A DNA stretch of 55,992 bases. Origin: Branchiostoma floridae (lineage: Eukaryota; Chordata; Leptocardii; Amphioxiformes; Branchiostomatidae). Location: assembly GCF_000003815.2 (NCBI RefSeq), contig NC_049983.1, forward strand, positions 5,169,775 to 5,225,766. Direction: 5' to 3'. Both the position numbers and the translations under genes were made by a program. Below are positions 1-13,100 of this stretch, piece by piece (positions within the stretch are counted from its first letter, which is position 1; each line of letters starts with the position of its first letter). The notes under the pieces were generated by a model that was given only the letters and a program-made list of their open reading frames with translations, ran no database searches and was not told the origin of the DNA.

Positions 1-1062
1 AAAAAAAAGGTATCGCGCCAAAGAGCCCGGCACGACGGCAGCGTCAGCCTCCTGCCGTCACAGGATACTCAGATGTCCGGCGAAGAAGGGGACTATGATC
101 AGAGCTATAAAGGTTGCCATGAAATCTATTAAGACATTGTCAAAAATTATTGACGAGAATTCCCTTCGTATGTCAAGTTAAATGAAGTGGCAAGAGTATC
201 CGACTTTCAGCAGACCAATCTGGTCCGCACACATCAAGTCGCAGCTCAGGTTTTCTCTCATTCTCACCTAACATTACTGGATGTCGCCTGCAAAGCAATG
301 ATAAGAATGCTCTGAATTTTGGTAGACATAAATAAAAGCTTTATAGACGTCCTGGTAGGCACCAGCCGTCGAATACCCCGGATATAAACAACAACAGCGA
401 TCGCTCGGCCTCGTGTTGTTCACATTGTGTTTCAACACAAGAGCTTATACATACACACAAGCATTGTATGGGCCCTCTGTTTCAAATCCTTGTTTGAATT
501 GGCTGTCAGCAAGCCTTATATTTGTAACCTACATGTCTTCCCCACACTAGAGATTTGGCTACTATGGTATTTAGTTGGTAGTCGACGAAAGAAGTTGTAT
601 CTGAGTCAATGTCTGAGAAACAACTCCAATCAGAGCATGGAGAAAATGCTTTGTAAGCTGACTTGTAAATATTAAGTTGAATTGTGTATATTTGCAGCCA
701 TATTTCAATTCCTTATCTGTTCAAGACTGTTGTACATGTCTTATGTACATTCAAAAATGTATTGAAGAGAAACTCCAATACTAATGTTACGCTGCACAGC
801 CTACTTCTACCGATGTGAACAACATCGTGGTTGGGACCAGACTGAAGTTTGGTAGTTTACGTCAGCTGAATTTAAGAGGTGATTTTATACTAACCATCCG
901 GAGGGACATCCAACAGCCAGACATGCGGTTTGGCTGTTGGATGTCCCTGCGTAGGAGGATGGGTCATTGTTGACAGTTTTCTCAATCATATGTTGTAGAT
1001 CATCTTATGCCTGATAGGGGTCGCTTTTGTCCAGACATCCACCTCTGCAGCAAAGTCACGTC
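1..1062. other. No gene recognised
   Basis: AT-rich, with only short open frames (the longest, 427-675, has no family resemblance). Around 894-960 there is an inverted pair: ggagggacatccaacagcca and its reverse tggctgttggatgtccct, probably a small foldback. Confidence 0.4.
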
Positions 1063-1075
1063 TAGGGCTGGGTAC

Positions 1076-1175
1076 NNNNNNNNNNNNNNNNNNNNNNNNN
1101 NNNNNNNNNNNNNNNNNNNNNNNNNNNNNNNNNNNNNNNNNNNNNNNNNNNNNNNNNNNNNNNNNNNNNNNNNNN
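1076..1175. other. Assembly gap (100 N)
   Basis: Exactly 100 N, so the true length is probably unknown. It lies next to the left end of the hAT element. Confidence 0.98.
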
Positions 1176-2019
1176 TGCACCTGGGGAGTAACGTGTATGG
1201 TGTGTTACGTGGTACCTTACGGCACCTTATTACCGTACCGTAAGATGCCTGTCATACCTCGAAAGTCGATACTATATTGTTCGGTGCAAACATGACATTG
1301 AAATGAAAAAGACAATTTTTGCAGTTGAGGTGGCATAAAAACAGTGCTACTGCGAACGTATAAATCAACACCGTCTATGGTACGGAATACGTCAGCTATG
1401 TGTTTTCAATTTGTCACAGTGTTTTCTTTCTTGTGCTAGAAACATTTCCAAAGCACTTACAAAAACACACGTGAATAATAGTTTCTCATTATAAACACTA
1501 TCTACGCGCAAGTTGATATAGCTGTTGCTAAATGCTACACAAACACTGGTAAAGTACCAGTCTTAAGAAACACGGGTAAATGCATCAGTTCCTAAATACT
1601 AGAAAAAACAGTCATGTTGGAGGTGAAGATATCCCTTGGCCAGGTGCATATACCAAAATGTGCGTTATTCTAATTAATACCTAATATTTGCATAATTAAT
1701 AAAGACATTACATAGTTCTTTTGTGGTCACTTCATGGTAGAGACTTCATATTTGAGATATATAGGTTGTTTGAGGACAGGTGAATACAATGAAATACATC
1801 TTACGTCAAGACTCAGGTATATGCAATAATGGGAATACAAGGGACCCAACCCTCCTTGTCTGAAACAAGTTCAACTATCTTATTACCATGTAATTACGTT
1901 ACTATTGATACTATGAATGGAGTTATGTATCAAACTCGTGTACTTATATCATTCTGAAACTGCATTTTGTGATTTATACCAATCAACTTCTAAAATGTCA
2001 TGTAAACCCGTTTTTTTGG

Positions 2020-2172
2020 AGTGGGGGGGCGAAATCGCTAAAGGGGGGCGAGGTAGGGGGGCGAGATCACTAGCCGGGGAGGGCGAGATCGCTAGCGATT
2101 TCGCCCCGGGGGGGCGAGATCGCTAGTGATTTCGCCCCCGGGGGGGCGAGATCACGGGGGGGTGAGATCGCT
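2020..2172 (+). repeat. G-rich tandem array inside the hAT element
   Basis: Repeated ggggggcgagatcgctag blocks, alternately direct and inverted (gcgatttcgcccc). Runs of five to seven G occur at least six times, so G-quadruplex or hairpin formation is possible. Confidence 0.8.
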
Positions 2173-4371
2173 GTCACACCTGTACAGAAAATTCAGGTCC
2201 AGGTCCGGTTCAGGTCCAAAGGATCAGGTCCAGGTCCGGACCTGAACCTGGACCTGATTCAGTATGACTCATACCAATTGTCCATTTCACTACAAAGAAA
2301 TCTGTTTGGTGGAGTATTAGACTTACACTGGCGTTTTAAAATCCTACAACGCTAACTGCACCTGTACAATTGACTGTAAACCTTGGTAGAAATTACTATA
2401 AACTCTACTCTACTTCACTCTTGTCATTTTCTTCCAACTGCAAGCGCCAAAACGTGTGAATGCCTGATAAAATAATATGTTAATTTTCTAATCGGTCCAA
2501 CATCCGGTCCACCTAATTTTTTCAGGTCCGGTTTTTCTGGACCGGTCCAATAAGAAAAACCGGTTTTGTACCGGTACGCTGTACCGATACCCAGCCCTAG
2601 TCACGTCCGTTACAATACACAATAATAATCAGACCACGTAACAACGATGGTTGTCCTGAAAGATTTAAACACACAAGCTTAACCACGTTTGGGATTTTTT
2701 TCTCACCGCAAACGCGATACCTACAAAAAGCAACGAGAAGCTCTGAGACATCAAAACGTAAGCAAAGTAAGTACCTACTGGTTGTTCATAAAGAATTCTC
2801 CTATATCCTATGTACTGAGCCTTACTAGAAATCTACTTTCGTAAGATAAAGTGGCAGTCCAGTTGTCTTCATAAATAAATAAACTCTACATCCTGCCAGT
2901 CCTGCAACTCTGACCCATTATCCTTCACCTTCTGTCACTCATGCCCATAGACCTTATCGCAGATAGAACGTGCGCAAAGGATGCCGGGACAGTTTGTGGT
3001 CAATCGATGTTCTAGTATATAGAGCGCTGCCTTGCGCGGTCTTGTATCGCATATATGTGTTGGTGTAGCTTTATATTAGGGCAAGAATGACGCATCACGC
3101 ACACGTACCACGAAGTGAGAACACCTGGAAGGTGCGAACACCTGTTCTAAAGAACATTCTAGAAGGGTCAGTTAAGTTTACTTAACATTTGTAAAAACAG
3201 ATGTCTTCCGTTGTGTTTGAATAATCAAAACAATCATAGCAATATAAAGAAATGGATTGTTGTACTGATTAAGCTTTGCTTCACGACTTATTTCATGTAG
3301 AACCAAGAGGCATAAAATACAATGTTGGGCCAAATTCCTGCTGTCCTTACATGCCATGACATAGACCTCTACTTGGTCATCACTGGGCAATTGGGCATTC
3401 ATTAAGTCGTTCTCCCACAGCTCTTTTGGAAGCGTTTCTGGATCGGGCATTGTTATTAAGATTTTAAACATCAACAAGTACAGTAATTCAAGATGAAAAC
3501 TCCTTAGTTGAGCAATCAATCATAATTGGTTTCTAACATGTTAAGGTTCTGGTTCGGAATAAGACGCAAATCAGAGGTTGTCTCGGTAGTTTTGGCTGTC
3601 GATTTTCCGGCTATCGCTTTAGCAATGTATATTTATTAATCTTTTATACTTCTCCAAATCCTTGTTGTTCGTAGCGTTTTATGGTGTCGGAGATTTCATG
3701 GTGCATTCTATGTGCGTTTTGGGTGTTTTAGCGCCATCGGAGCTCGCGGAAAACGTATCAGAAAACTTTTCTTCCTTTTTACTTAGTATACAGAAGAAGT
3801 CTTGACCTTTATTGCCATATTAGTCATTATTCAAGGAAAACTCATTTTTACCGTGTAGGGGCCTGTAGAGAATGGCCCCAAATTAGCAATTTGTTGGTGA
3901 AAAGCTTATATTTTTGATGGTTTCTACCAAAAATAACATTTCTACAGAAAATGACAAATGAGTCTGTCGGTCAGCGACAAGGCACCATTTTCTATCGGAA
4001 ACATTGAATTGTCCGAAATACGCCAAGCAGAGGTCGAATCGCGCAGATATAGTAGTAGTCGAAAAATACACTCGCGCTCTTCCTACCTCTGCCACAGAAC
4101 GGAACAGTACAAGGCTATTAAATCTAATCACCTTGACACATTCAGGGCGTTTTGTAACTAGGTGCTAAGTTTTGGACGGGAGTTAGGAGTTTCTGCCTGC
4201 GCGCCGCGGGTGTTTCCTGTCTGCCAGTCGGAGCAAACAACACCCCATAAAATCGGTTGTGGCCGAGTCATGATACGTCAAAACAAGCTATTATTTGTGT
4301 CCCTACGTTCTAGAAACGTTGGACAATCGCTTGTAGGTACGGTCAGATGTCAAACAGAAGTTAAAAACTAG

Positions 4372-5364
4372 AGTTCGGCGACCTCATACCTCCATGAAAA
4401 TTTAGAGCGTTTGTAAATTTCATGCAATTAACTAATACATTAACATAATTTGTGCGTGGTGTTGTTCATCATTGACTAACGTACACATGTCACAAGTATA
4501 AAATTCCAAATCATTAGACATAAAGCGGCTTTACAATTTTTACATAAATTATGCAAATAAGTTCCTCATTACCATATTTGGTATCTATTTATATTCCATC
4601 TATCATAATTAATAAGTGTTACATTTATTGAAGTCCAGTTATTGCTAATAATGGCATTATACAATTTCCTCATTAATTATGGAAATAAGGTCCTCATTTG
4701 CATAACATGTATATCATTATGAACACCTTTGCCTAAGCTACCTGCACCCCTAAAATGATGCCAATCCGTCAAACCTTTCTGCAGTTATCCTCTTTGGAAT
4801 GTCTTGACAAAAATGCCCCTGCAGTTCCGAAATTACATGTTAGGGGGCTGAAATCTGCCCCACTTTGTCATGACACTGCAAGCTATCTACCACCCAAATG
4901 TCAAGACTATATCATGTCCGGGACAAAAGATACATTGAAAAAACTGCTATGATAGAATACTCTCATTAATTATGCAAATGTACTCCTATTTTGCATAATT
5001 AGTATTTCATCTTGTACAACATTGTCTAAGGTACCTACATACCAAAAATCATGAAAATCCATTGTTCCCTTCTTGAGTTATCCTCTTCAGAAGTTTTTGA
5101 CAAAAATGCCCCTGCTATCCCAAACCTAATCGGTAGGGGGCCAAAACTTATGTCACTTATTCCTGAGCACAAGAGCTATCTAACACTCAAAAATCGTGAC
5201 CATAGCGTGTTCAGAACACGAGATAGCAAAACCGGAAGTTGCGCTGCAGTACCAAGGGAAGCCGCTAGGGGGCCCAAAATCTAATCACTTCCAGCTTTCA
5301 TCACACCCCACCAACACACCAAGTATGAAACTAATCCATCCAGCCGTTCTTGAGTTATCTTGTT

Positions 5365-5396
<32 letters not shown>

Positions 5397-5455
5397 CACA
5401 AACGCTGGGTAAAATATAACCTCCATGACATTTCATGGAGGTAACGAGAGTTGTC
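4372..5455. mobile_element. MITE with CTCATACCTCCAT terminus and internal duplication
   Basis: Left end gagttcggcgacctcatacc then tccatgaaa; right end catttcatggaggtaacgag. The interior holds two diverged tandem modules (about 4690-4960 and 4975-5280), each with a tttgcataa block, a gacaaaaatgcccctgc block and a taggggg block. A CAGA microsatellite (5365-5395) precedes the right end. Copies or fragments: 14590-14755, 38485-38566 and 53180-53690. Confidence 0.7.
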
Positions 5456-6238
5456 CAGTCATAGTTGACGTTCTAAAACTCGGGCTTCACGCACTGCTGA
5501 CCGTTTTGCGACAACCGCATGCAGCCGTAAAAGTAATTCACTCGCGTTTTTCCCAGTTTACCACATGCTCAGATATAGATTAGCGTGTTCATCTATTGAA
5601 TTGACAATTTACTAATTCATATATTAACATGTCCTTTATATTTGTAATTGATGCAAAATATTTTCAGGGTGTAGGAAGTTACGTCATGATACTTTCAATG
5701 TACCGGGAAGGAATGACGTCGGCCATTGTTGTCAGTGAATAGAGATCGCAGCGGGTGCTGGCGCGGCCCGCGGAACATGTGCCGGGTGCGAGTTAATCCG
5801 GGGTAGTAAAACTATTTGGCTAACGATCTTTTTATGCTTCGGAGGGCGGAGTTCTAACACGGATTTTGAAAGGATATCTCCGCCCTTATGCGTTCTGTGG
5901 CAGAGGTAGGAAGAGCGCGAGTGTATTTTTTTCGACTACTACTAAACTAGGCACAAAAAGTTTGGAATATCAACTTTGGCTGATCATATTTCCGTTGTTT
6001 CTGCATCAATTTTAATGTGTTATATATCAATAGAAAGCGTGTGTGATTTCCTTTCATATGGTATCAAACTCCTTATGGCTATAAATTCTAGAAACGAGCA
6101 CCAGGGCCACTTACGTCAGTGGGTCACGAAAAAAAAGTGCCCAAATTTCAATTTTTGTGTTCAACTCTGTATCATCCTGCTGGTACTGGTGTGGGTGTCA
6201 AGGAATCAATTTATCCTTTTTTCACGTAATCTTTGGTA

Positions 6239-6338
6239 NNNNNNNNNNNNNNNNNNNNNNNNNNNNNNNNNNNNNNNNNNNNNNNNNNNNNNNNNNNNNN
6301 NNNNNNNNNNNNNNNNNNNNNNNNNNNNNNNNNNNNNN
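6239..6338. other. Assembly gap (100 N)
   Basis: Exactly 100 N within one arm of the Tc1-like palindrome, where assembly is expected to fail. Confidence 0.98.
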
Positions 6339-6339
6339 G

Positions 6340-6560
6340 ATACTACATTGAGGGCTCCAAGACAACCTCAATGCTGTGAGATACAGGGACACCATTCTCC
6401 ATGCAGTCGCAATGTCATACCTCGTCAGCGTGTGTGGGGGACCAAATGCAATTCTGCATGTGTTAGACTACAACGCCCGTCACACAGAGCAAGGATCAAT
6501 GCAGACTGTGTGCGTGGACGGGCGGTGTAATCTTACAGAATGTCATTCGACCCAATATTG
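6340..6560 (+). pseudogene. Tc1/mariner transposase fragment
   Basis: Translation has LNAVRYRDTILHAVAMSYL followed by GPNAILHVLDYNARHTEQ, matching the Tc1 region with a conserved D-N-A-R-xH segment (second catalytic aspartate region). It is short and the N-terminal DNA-binding part is absent. A reversed copy of its first 45 bases lies at 6587-6634, showing rearrangement within the element. Confidence 0.7.
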
Positions 6561-7123
6561 AAGGGGTAAGACATTGCGACTGAATGGAGAATGGTGTCCC
6601 TGTATCTCACAGCATTGGGGTTGTCTTGTCTGGGATGATAGCGAAACTTGTTTTTCCTGTGGCAGCCATACATACACCACAACAAGCGCTACGCGCTGTT
6701 ACGCTCTATCCGTGCGACAGTCGGCGTGGCATTCTCCTTGCCGCATCCACACTTCGAATCGGTCATCCAACACCCAAAATACACATATACTCTCCTCAAA
6801 TGTTCAAGATAAACTTGGATGTTCTGTATACCAAAGATTACGTGAAAAAAAGGATAGATTGAATCCTTGACACCCACAACCATACAAGCAGGATGATACA
6901 GAGTTGAACACAAAAATTGAAATTTTGGCACATTTTTTTCGTGACCCACTGACGTAAGTAACCCTGGTGCTCTTTTCACGAATTTAAAATCATGAGGAGT
7001 TTGATACCATATAAAAGGAAATCACACACGCTTTCTATTGATATACAACACATTAAAATTGATGCAGAAACAACGGAAATATGATCAGCCAAAGTTCATA
7101 TTCCAAACTTTTTGTGCCGAGTT

Positions 7124-8439
7124 TATATCTGCGCGATTCGACCTCTGCTTGGAGAGTACGGAAAACGGTGATTTGAGAAGCACTAGTGTGCTTTTCTCAG
7201 AGACAGTCAAATCGGCCCAGAATCGTGAAAAAAAACTCCGAACCGGAACCTTAACAAAGAAGCAGTCGACACTGCCCCGCATTAACTTCCCCGCCGACAT
7301 GTCTTGTAATACCAGTACATTTTTTCGAAGTATGTAGACGTTGTAAATGGTTAAGATCATCGGACAAATACCAATTTCTTTCTAATCGACATAAACAAAC
7401 CAAGACACCTAACGCATCGCTCGTCATGGCGCTCCGCCATGGCCAGCTTGCTTTTTTTTTTTAAAATGCGCAGCTGAAATGACCGCAAACTGTCCAACAA
7501 AACTCAACGAGTACACACGTCTTAACCTCGGACTTAAAATGACCAAAAGAAGGTTTCCAATCAAATAGACAAAGGTTGATCTACTGTGATGCCAAAACAG
7601 CGAGCTATAAATCACTGACCGCAGCTGGAGCCACTTGCAAATCCAAAACCTAGGGGTCTAACAATTGAAGTGGGGAGAAAATACTTAGATACACTTAGTA
7701 CAGTAAGGCCACAGCAAGTTAATTTTATGGATGACATCAGCGCGCGCATTAATTTTCGCCTGATTTCAGAAAAAACAACAAGACGTTTTCTTCTGCAGGG
7801 ATGGTCAACATGACGATAAAGTACCAAAATGAGCAAATGTATCGTGTTGTAGCCTAATAATTGTACTTGTAGAAGTGACACTTGCGAGGTACCCAGGACT
7901 GTAGTTGTACAAATGGAACTTATTGGATAGCTGTAAAGGTGACATTAATATGGAAGCTATGAATGTGGTTACCAACTTCGTTGGTGATACCAGTCTACCA
8001 CACTAGTGTCAGTTTTACCACACCAGTACCTGTCTTAAATACAGGAATGATTGCCTTGTTGGCTCTGATACCATGTTTTGTGCCTTCAATAATTTTTACA
8101 ACAGTCATCACAAATTTATGGTGCCTATTCTTGAAAATGTAGCCATCTTGTTTTTTTCAGCATCTTGTTTTTTTTCGCCCTATCGCACTTTTTTTTTTTT
8201 CAGTCTGCATATATAATCGACATTTTGAAATCACATAACGTGCAAATTTCAAGCAAGTAAAGGTGTCAGTCCGACTCAGGCCGTTGCAGAATGAAGTTTG
8301 AAGAATGGTGTCCATGTGTTTGAAGTATGGCGGATTATATTACGTAATTAGCATACCCTTCTTCCTTCCATCTGTGAGCTTAATCAAATCCATAATGCCA
8401 CTGTGTCCAATATCAAATCTGTTTTATTGTTAACTGACC
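7124..8439. other. Repeat-derived sequence, no gene
   Basis: 7124-7250 continues the sequence that also occurs, inverted, at 8590-8700. 7700-7770 is a fragment of the GGCCATGTTGATT MITE family. Poly-T runs occur at 7450 and 8150-8205. No coding exon recognised. Confidence 0.45.
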
Positions 8440-9555
8440 CTTCTAGAATGTTCTTTAGAACAGGTGTTCGCACCTGCCAGGTGTTCTCACTTGCGTCGCG
8501 GCACGCGTGCGTGATGCGTCATCCTTGCCCTAAAGTTACACCAACACACGCGCTACAAGACCGTCGCGCAATGCAGCGCTCTATTTACTAGAAGGTTCCG
8601 GTTCGGAGTTTCTTTTACGATTCGAGGCCGATATGACTGTCTCTGAAAAAAGCACTAGCGCTTCTCAAAACATCGTTTTTCGGACAATTCGATGTTTCCG
8701 ATAGAAAAGGGTGCCTTGTCGCTGACCGTCAGACTCATTTGACATTTTCTGTAGAAAGGTTATTTTTGGTAAAAACCATCATTAAAATACAATTTTCACC
8801 AAGAAATTGCTACTTTGGAGGCTTTTTTTACAGGCCGCTACACGGAAAAAATGAATTTTCCTGGGATAATGACTAATATGGCAATGAAGGTCAAGAGTTC
8901 TTCTGTATACTGAGCAAAAAGGAAGAAAAGTTATCCGATACGTTTTCCGCGAGCTCCGATGGCGCTAAAACACCCAAAACGCGCATAGAACGCACGATCT
9001 GGGTAATCAGGCGACGAAACGCTTTACCGCTATCGCGCGCACTAATACCAGGAAGTGTTCGCCGCACGATCAAATCTCCGACACCATAAAACGCTACGAA
9101 CAACAAGCATTTGGGGATGTATAAAAGATTATACATTGCTAAAGCGAAAGCCGGAAAATCTAGAGTCAAAACTATAGAGACAACCTCTAATTTGCGTCTT
9201 ATTCTTAGGGACTATTTAGATTCAATTGAAATTCCGAACCGGAACCAGAACATCGATTGACCACAAACTGTCCCGGCATCCTTTGCGCGCGTTCTATCTG
9301 CGATAAGCATATTGACCCAACTTTGGAAACACAGGAAGACTGAATACTGCCGTACTCGGCGATTTAAGTACATCGATGTACCAAGTAGAAATAATCTTTA
9401 CACTTCAGTTTCTGGGGGAAACGATCTCCAACATAGATACAGTTATATTACTAAAACAAAGAAAGAACTTGCACTGCTTTTACCTTGGGAGAACAAACTT
9501 AGCTTTGGGCAAGAACTGGGCTGGGCAAGAACTGGGCTGCAGTTTCTCCAGCACA

Positions 9556-9670
9556 TTCACTCACTCACTCACTCACTCACTCACTCATACTTTCACTCAC
9601 TCGCTCATTCACTCACTCACTCTCTCTCTCACTCTCTCTCACTCCCCCACCCAAACACCCACCCATCCAC
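9556..9670 (+). repeat. (CACT)n / CT-rich microsatellite
   Basis: Tandem cactcactcact grading to ctctct and then accca units. The apparent open frames across it are periodic (THSLTHS) and not genes. Confidence 0.95.
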
Positions 9671-10194
9671 TCACCTACACCATAGAACACCGTAAGTTAC
9701 ATACAATCTTGTGAACTGCACCCTCTGATGTAGACTGGCAATAGCACCAGATTCACATTGATCCACGTGTTCATTGTTGCTGTTACAATACACCATCAAT
9801 ATGCCTTCTCCCTTTCAGTGGGAGCTCTGGGCACCAGCACAATGTGAAAATACTGTCAATTTCTTCATGAACAATAACAGTAAAACAAGCGTTGAAGAAG
9901 CAATCGTTAAATTGGTCAGAGTCAAATTTTTTCCACGAAAACTATCCAGTTTGGCATCAACTAACGCGCGAGAAATGGTTTCATAGAATTTTATGCAAAA
10001 CATAGGAATTGGTATGAGTAAACTGACGAAACCGTATTTTATCTAAAACTTCTGAGGCGTTTTGGCTAAGAAGCAGTTTTACGTAATGGTTCGTCAGTTT
10101 TTCATAAGATACGGAGGATGTCCATGGCGATCATAAGCCTATGTAAAATCTGTATGAAGTTCACATAGAATTTGTGTCGATGATTTAACTACCC

Positions 10195-13100
10195 CTAGTC
10201 AAACATAGAGTCCACATCGCTGAGGTCCCCCAGACTCCCGCCCGTGCAAGTGGAGTTGTCGCTGAAGTCATGTGACTCGTGGTAAACCTCGCTGATAAGC
10301 CGCTCGAACGCTGTCTCCACATTCCTCCCCTCCATGGCGGAAGTCTCCGCGAACAGGATGTGACGTTTGTCTGCGAACTCGCGCCCCTCCTGTAGAGAGG
10401 GAAGATACAAAACAAAGCAGTTACTCAAGCAACTGAGTATGATTTTGGAAACGGTCAGACGGTGTCTGTTGTCAGTGACACTGGAGAGGTCTTGTTGTAG
10501 AGAAGTCCTTATTACCTGGATGTCTAACCTCCATCGACATAAGATACAAAATGTTAAATGGATACCAGAAAGAATCCATTCTTAAGGCCATTGATAGAAG
10601 CCATGTCCATATAGAATACATCTCAGAACATGTCAAGCCAATACTATGCTGGACTACATATCCTTTGAAAACAAATAATTGTGACCTGCCTTACCCATGC
10701 GTACTCGAGGCACCAAATCTGTGATCCATTATTTTGGGTCTGAGGCTAAACAGCAACATCTAAATCGATCTTCGGTGCGTTACCAGAAAAGTCGGCTGGC
10801 AGAGCAATGCGGACAACACTACAATCCAACTTTCTCAAACACGTGTGAACTAAATAAATCAGTTCACAAACACAGTATGTGCTGTCCTTGGTGCTGAATA
10901 TCATTCTGATTGTGCACACTACATTTTTCAGAAATTCGACCCAACACTGCTAAGAAATGAGATTTTCGGTCCTGTTAGTACGTGTTTAGTGCATCATATG
11001 GATGGCATTCTCTGGGAACATAAACTGACGGGAGCATGCGAATTAAAAAGTTCGTAAAATGTTGCCTTCTTTATAAAATCTGAGGGGTTAGTAAGGATAC
11101 TAAACAAATGACTAAGTACGAAGAGTGTGGCATACAGAACAGCGAATTCTTCATTTTTGTTCTTTCACACCTTCTCTGACTTTGACCTTGGAATTTACGA
11201 CTTCATTCACCATTTTCCTATATTTTTAACCTAAAGGATATGGGGGACAGAGAAGTCTGGAAGGAGAGGGTGGACTTGGTCCGGGCAAGCAGCCCGCGAT
11301 GATGATGATGAAAGGATATAATGTTACTTGCTCAATTTTGCATCAGCTTTGTACGATTTCCAGTTTGATCGAAAACATTGTTTTTTGAAACCGACGAAAA
11401 TTGATGCGCGCGAGTGTCACCTATACAACCAACATGACCTTATAGGTAGAGTGCTATGGGAAGGTGCGTGACGTCACGCTCCCGTGACTGACCTGAGTTG
11501 TGACGGCCCGGTTGTGCCCCAGGTCGCCCTTGTTCCCCACCAGCATGATGACGATGTTTGTGTCAGACTTCTCACGGACCTCCTTCAGGTGCGTCCGCGC
11601 ATGCTCAAACGTCTCCTTCCTGGTGATGTCATACACCACCATCGCTCCCAGGGCGCCCGGACAGAAGGCACTGATCATTGGTCTGCAGAGGAAGGGACAG
11701 TGCGTTATACACCCACACGGATGCCTTCCAACATGTTAGTTTAGTCTTAACGTAGTTTGGGGGGAACCTAACAGACTCACACGCCGTTTTGCTGACCCCT
11801 CCGTGACATCGAGATACACCGATCCTGGCAGTCCTTCACAAATACCAGTTCAGCCAATGACAGCGCGGCTATTAGTGGTTCGACCAATGAGACAGGGGTA
11901 TATGTCTGTCCAAAATTTGCATTTCAATGTTTTTGTTTGCATTTCTACGTTTTGGCGGAGCTATGGAATCGGTACACTTTGAAGCGGTGAATGCAACATC
12001 CCGGAAAGAGTTATTTTCGTCCTGGTATCCGGGTTCAGTTTGTTGTAAAAACTTTGAGTGACGAATACTGTAAGGATGAAATGTTGTCTGTACCGTATGC
12101 TGAGGTATTTTCAAGTATCACAGAGCTTTGAGACATTTTCATTAAATTACAGAAATATCTTATTTAACGTTATTTGTTTTTGAAATTATAACATTTATGA
12201 GACAGAAATAAAACACTAGTGTTATCCAACAAAGTGTGCAAAATTGAAAATGACAGAATTAAAGCAAGCAATGGAGGTGACGTACTTGACCAGTAAACAG
12301 CAGTGCAGCGGGTGGGACAAAAAATTGAAAACAAGACGTTAAAATCCCGGTAGCTTAGTACGAACAATTACCCAGATACACTTTTAAAGTTAGGCCATGC
12401 TAATTCGATTACATGGATGACAACCTCCGGGAACCACAAAGGCGCTGTGAGCGTGGGAATAAAATAAAGTGGCCAGGAAGGATTAACAAATGCCTGAACA
12501 GAGTATGGTGCACAGAACAGTATATCATCTTTGTTATTTCATATCTTCTTCTTCTTCTTTGACTTTAAAACTGACTTTGGATTTACAGGATGAGGTCGAA
12601 TCAAAATGGCCTAATTTAGAGTTTGACAACAAATTGTGCGATACAAATTATAGCAGTCGATTAACCCTTCTGTTCTAATTTCCGCACTATTTCAGCGAAA
12701 TCCGTCTTAGAAATATTTTTTATTATCGTTGGAGAAGGTGAAATCGAATGAAATATTGTTTTCATCAATTGTAGCCTACGTTCAGGTACGAGTCATGACT
12801 TACCTGTACTTCTGCTGTCCGGACGTGTCCCACACCTGGGCTTTAATGATGCGCCCGTCCACCTTCGCTGTCTTGGATACGAACTCTATACCGATGGTGG
12901 GCTTCTGATCCTTATCAAATCTATTGATCAATCAATCAATCAATCAGACAATCAATTAATCAATCGATCAATCAAAATATCAGCTAATTATGAAATCAAT
13001 TATAAATTCTGTGAATAATGAGCCATTTTCATGTTTTCCCCGTTAGGGAATAACGTCATATATATTGTTTTTGCTTCTTCTGTCGGTAGCCAATCAGAGC

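Larger units (their letters stand above)
1063..2599. mobile_element. hAT-type non-autonomous element with 8-bp target duplication
   Basis: Ends tagggctgggta and its reverse tacccagcccta, flanked on both sides by the exact 8-mer gtcacgtc (1055-1062 and 2600-2607). An 8-bp duplication is the mark of hAT elements. It contains a 100-N gap (1076-1175), a G-rich array (2025-2170) and a palindromic cluster of caggtcc / ggacctg motifs (2190-2265) also found in the copy at 26958. No transposase is visible. Confidence 0.85.
5945..7123. mobile_element. Tc1-like element with very long inverted arms, TA target duplication
   Basis: Arms begin aactaggcacaaaaagtttg and (reversed) aactcggcacaaaaagtttg, and stay complementary for at least 270 bp. 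An inner inverted pair (6358-6402 with 6587-6634) carries the same sequence on both strands. TA flanks both ends (5943-5944 and 7124-7125). The paralogous segment at 4030-4100, in reverse, shows the uninterrupted site, proving the boundaries. A 100-N gap (6239-6338) lies in the left arm. Confidence 0.85.
2953..9307. mobile_element. Composite with inverted ends, about 6.35 kb, carrying nested insertions
   Basis: The arm at 2953-3013 is repeated in reverse at 9247-9307 with one mismatch over 61 bp (starts cttatcgcagatagaacg). Further inverted pairs: 3013-3165 with 8440-8592, 3544-3835 with 8876-9236, and 3880-4035 with 8690-8835. The order is not strictly mirrored because one arm has extra insertions. 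Nested inside are the MITE at 4372-5455 and the Tc1-like element at 5945-7123. No clear target duplication and no intact protein; whether the whole moved as one unit is inference. Confidence 0.65.

Noticed and set aside
986-1243. Open frames spanning the first N block
   Set aside because: They are open only because N positions are translated as X.
9312-9714. Plus frames ending in THSLTHS repeats
   Set aside because: Generated by a CACT microsatellite.
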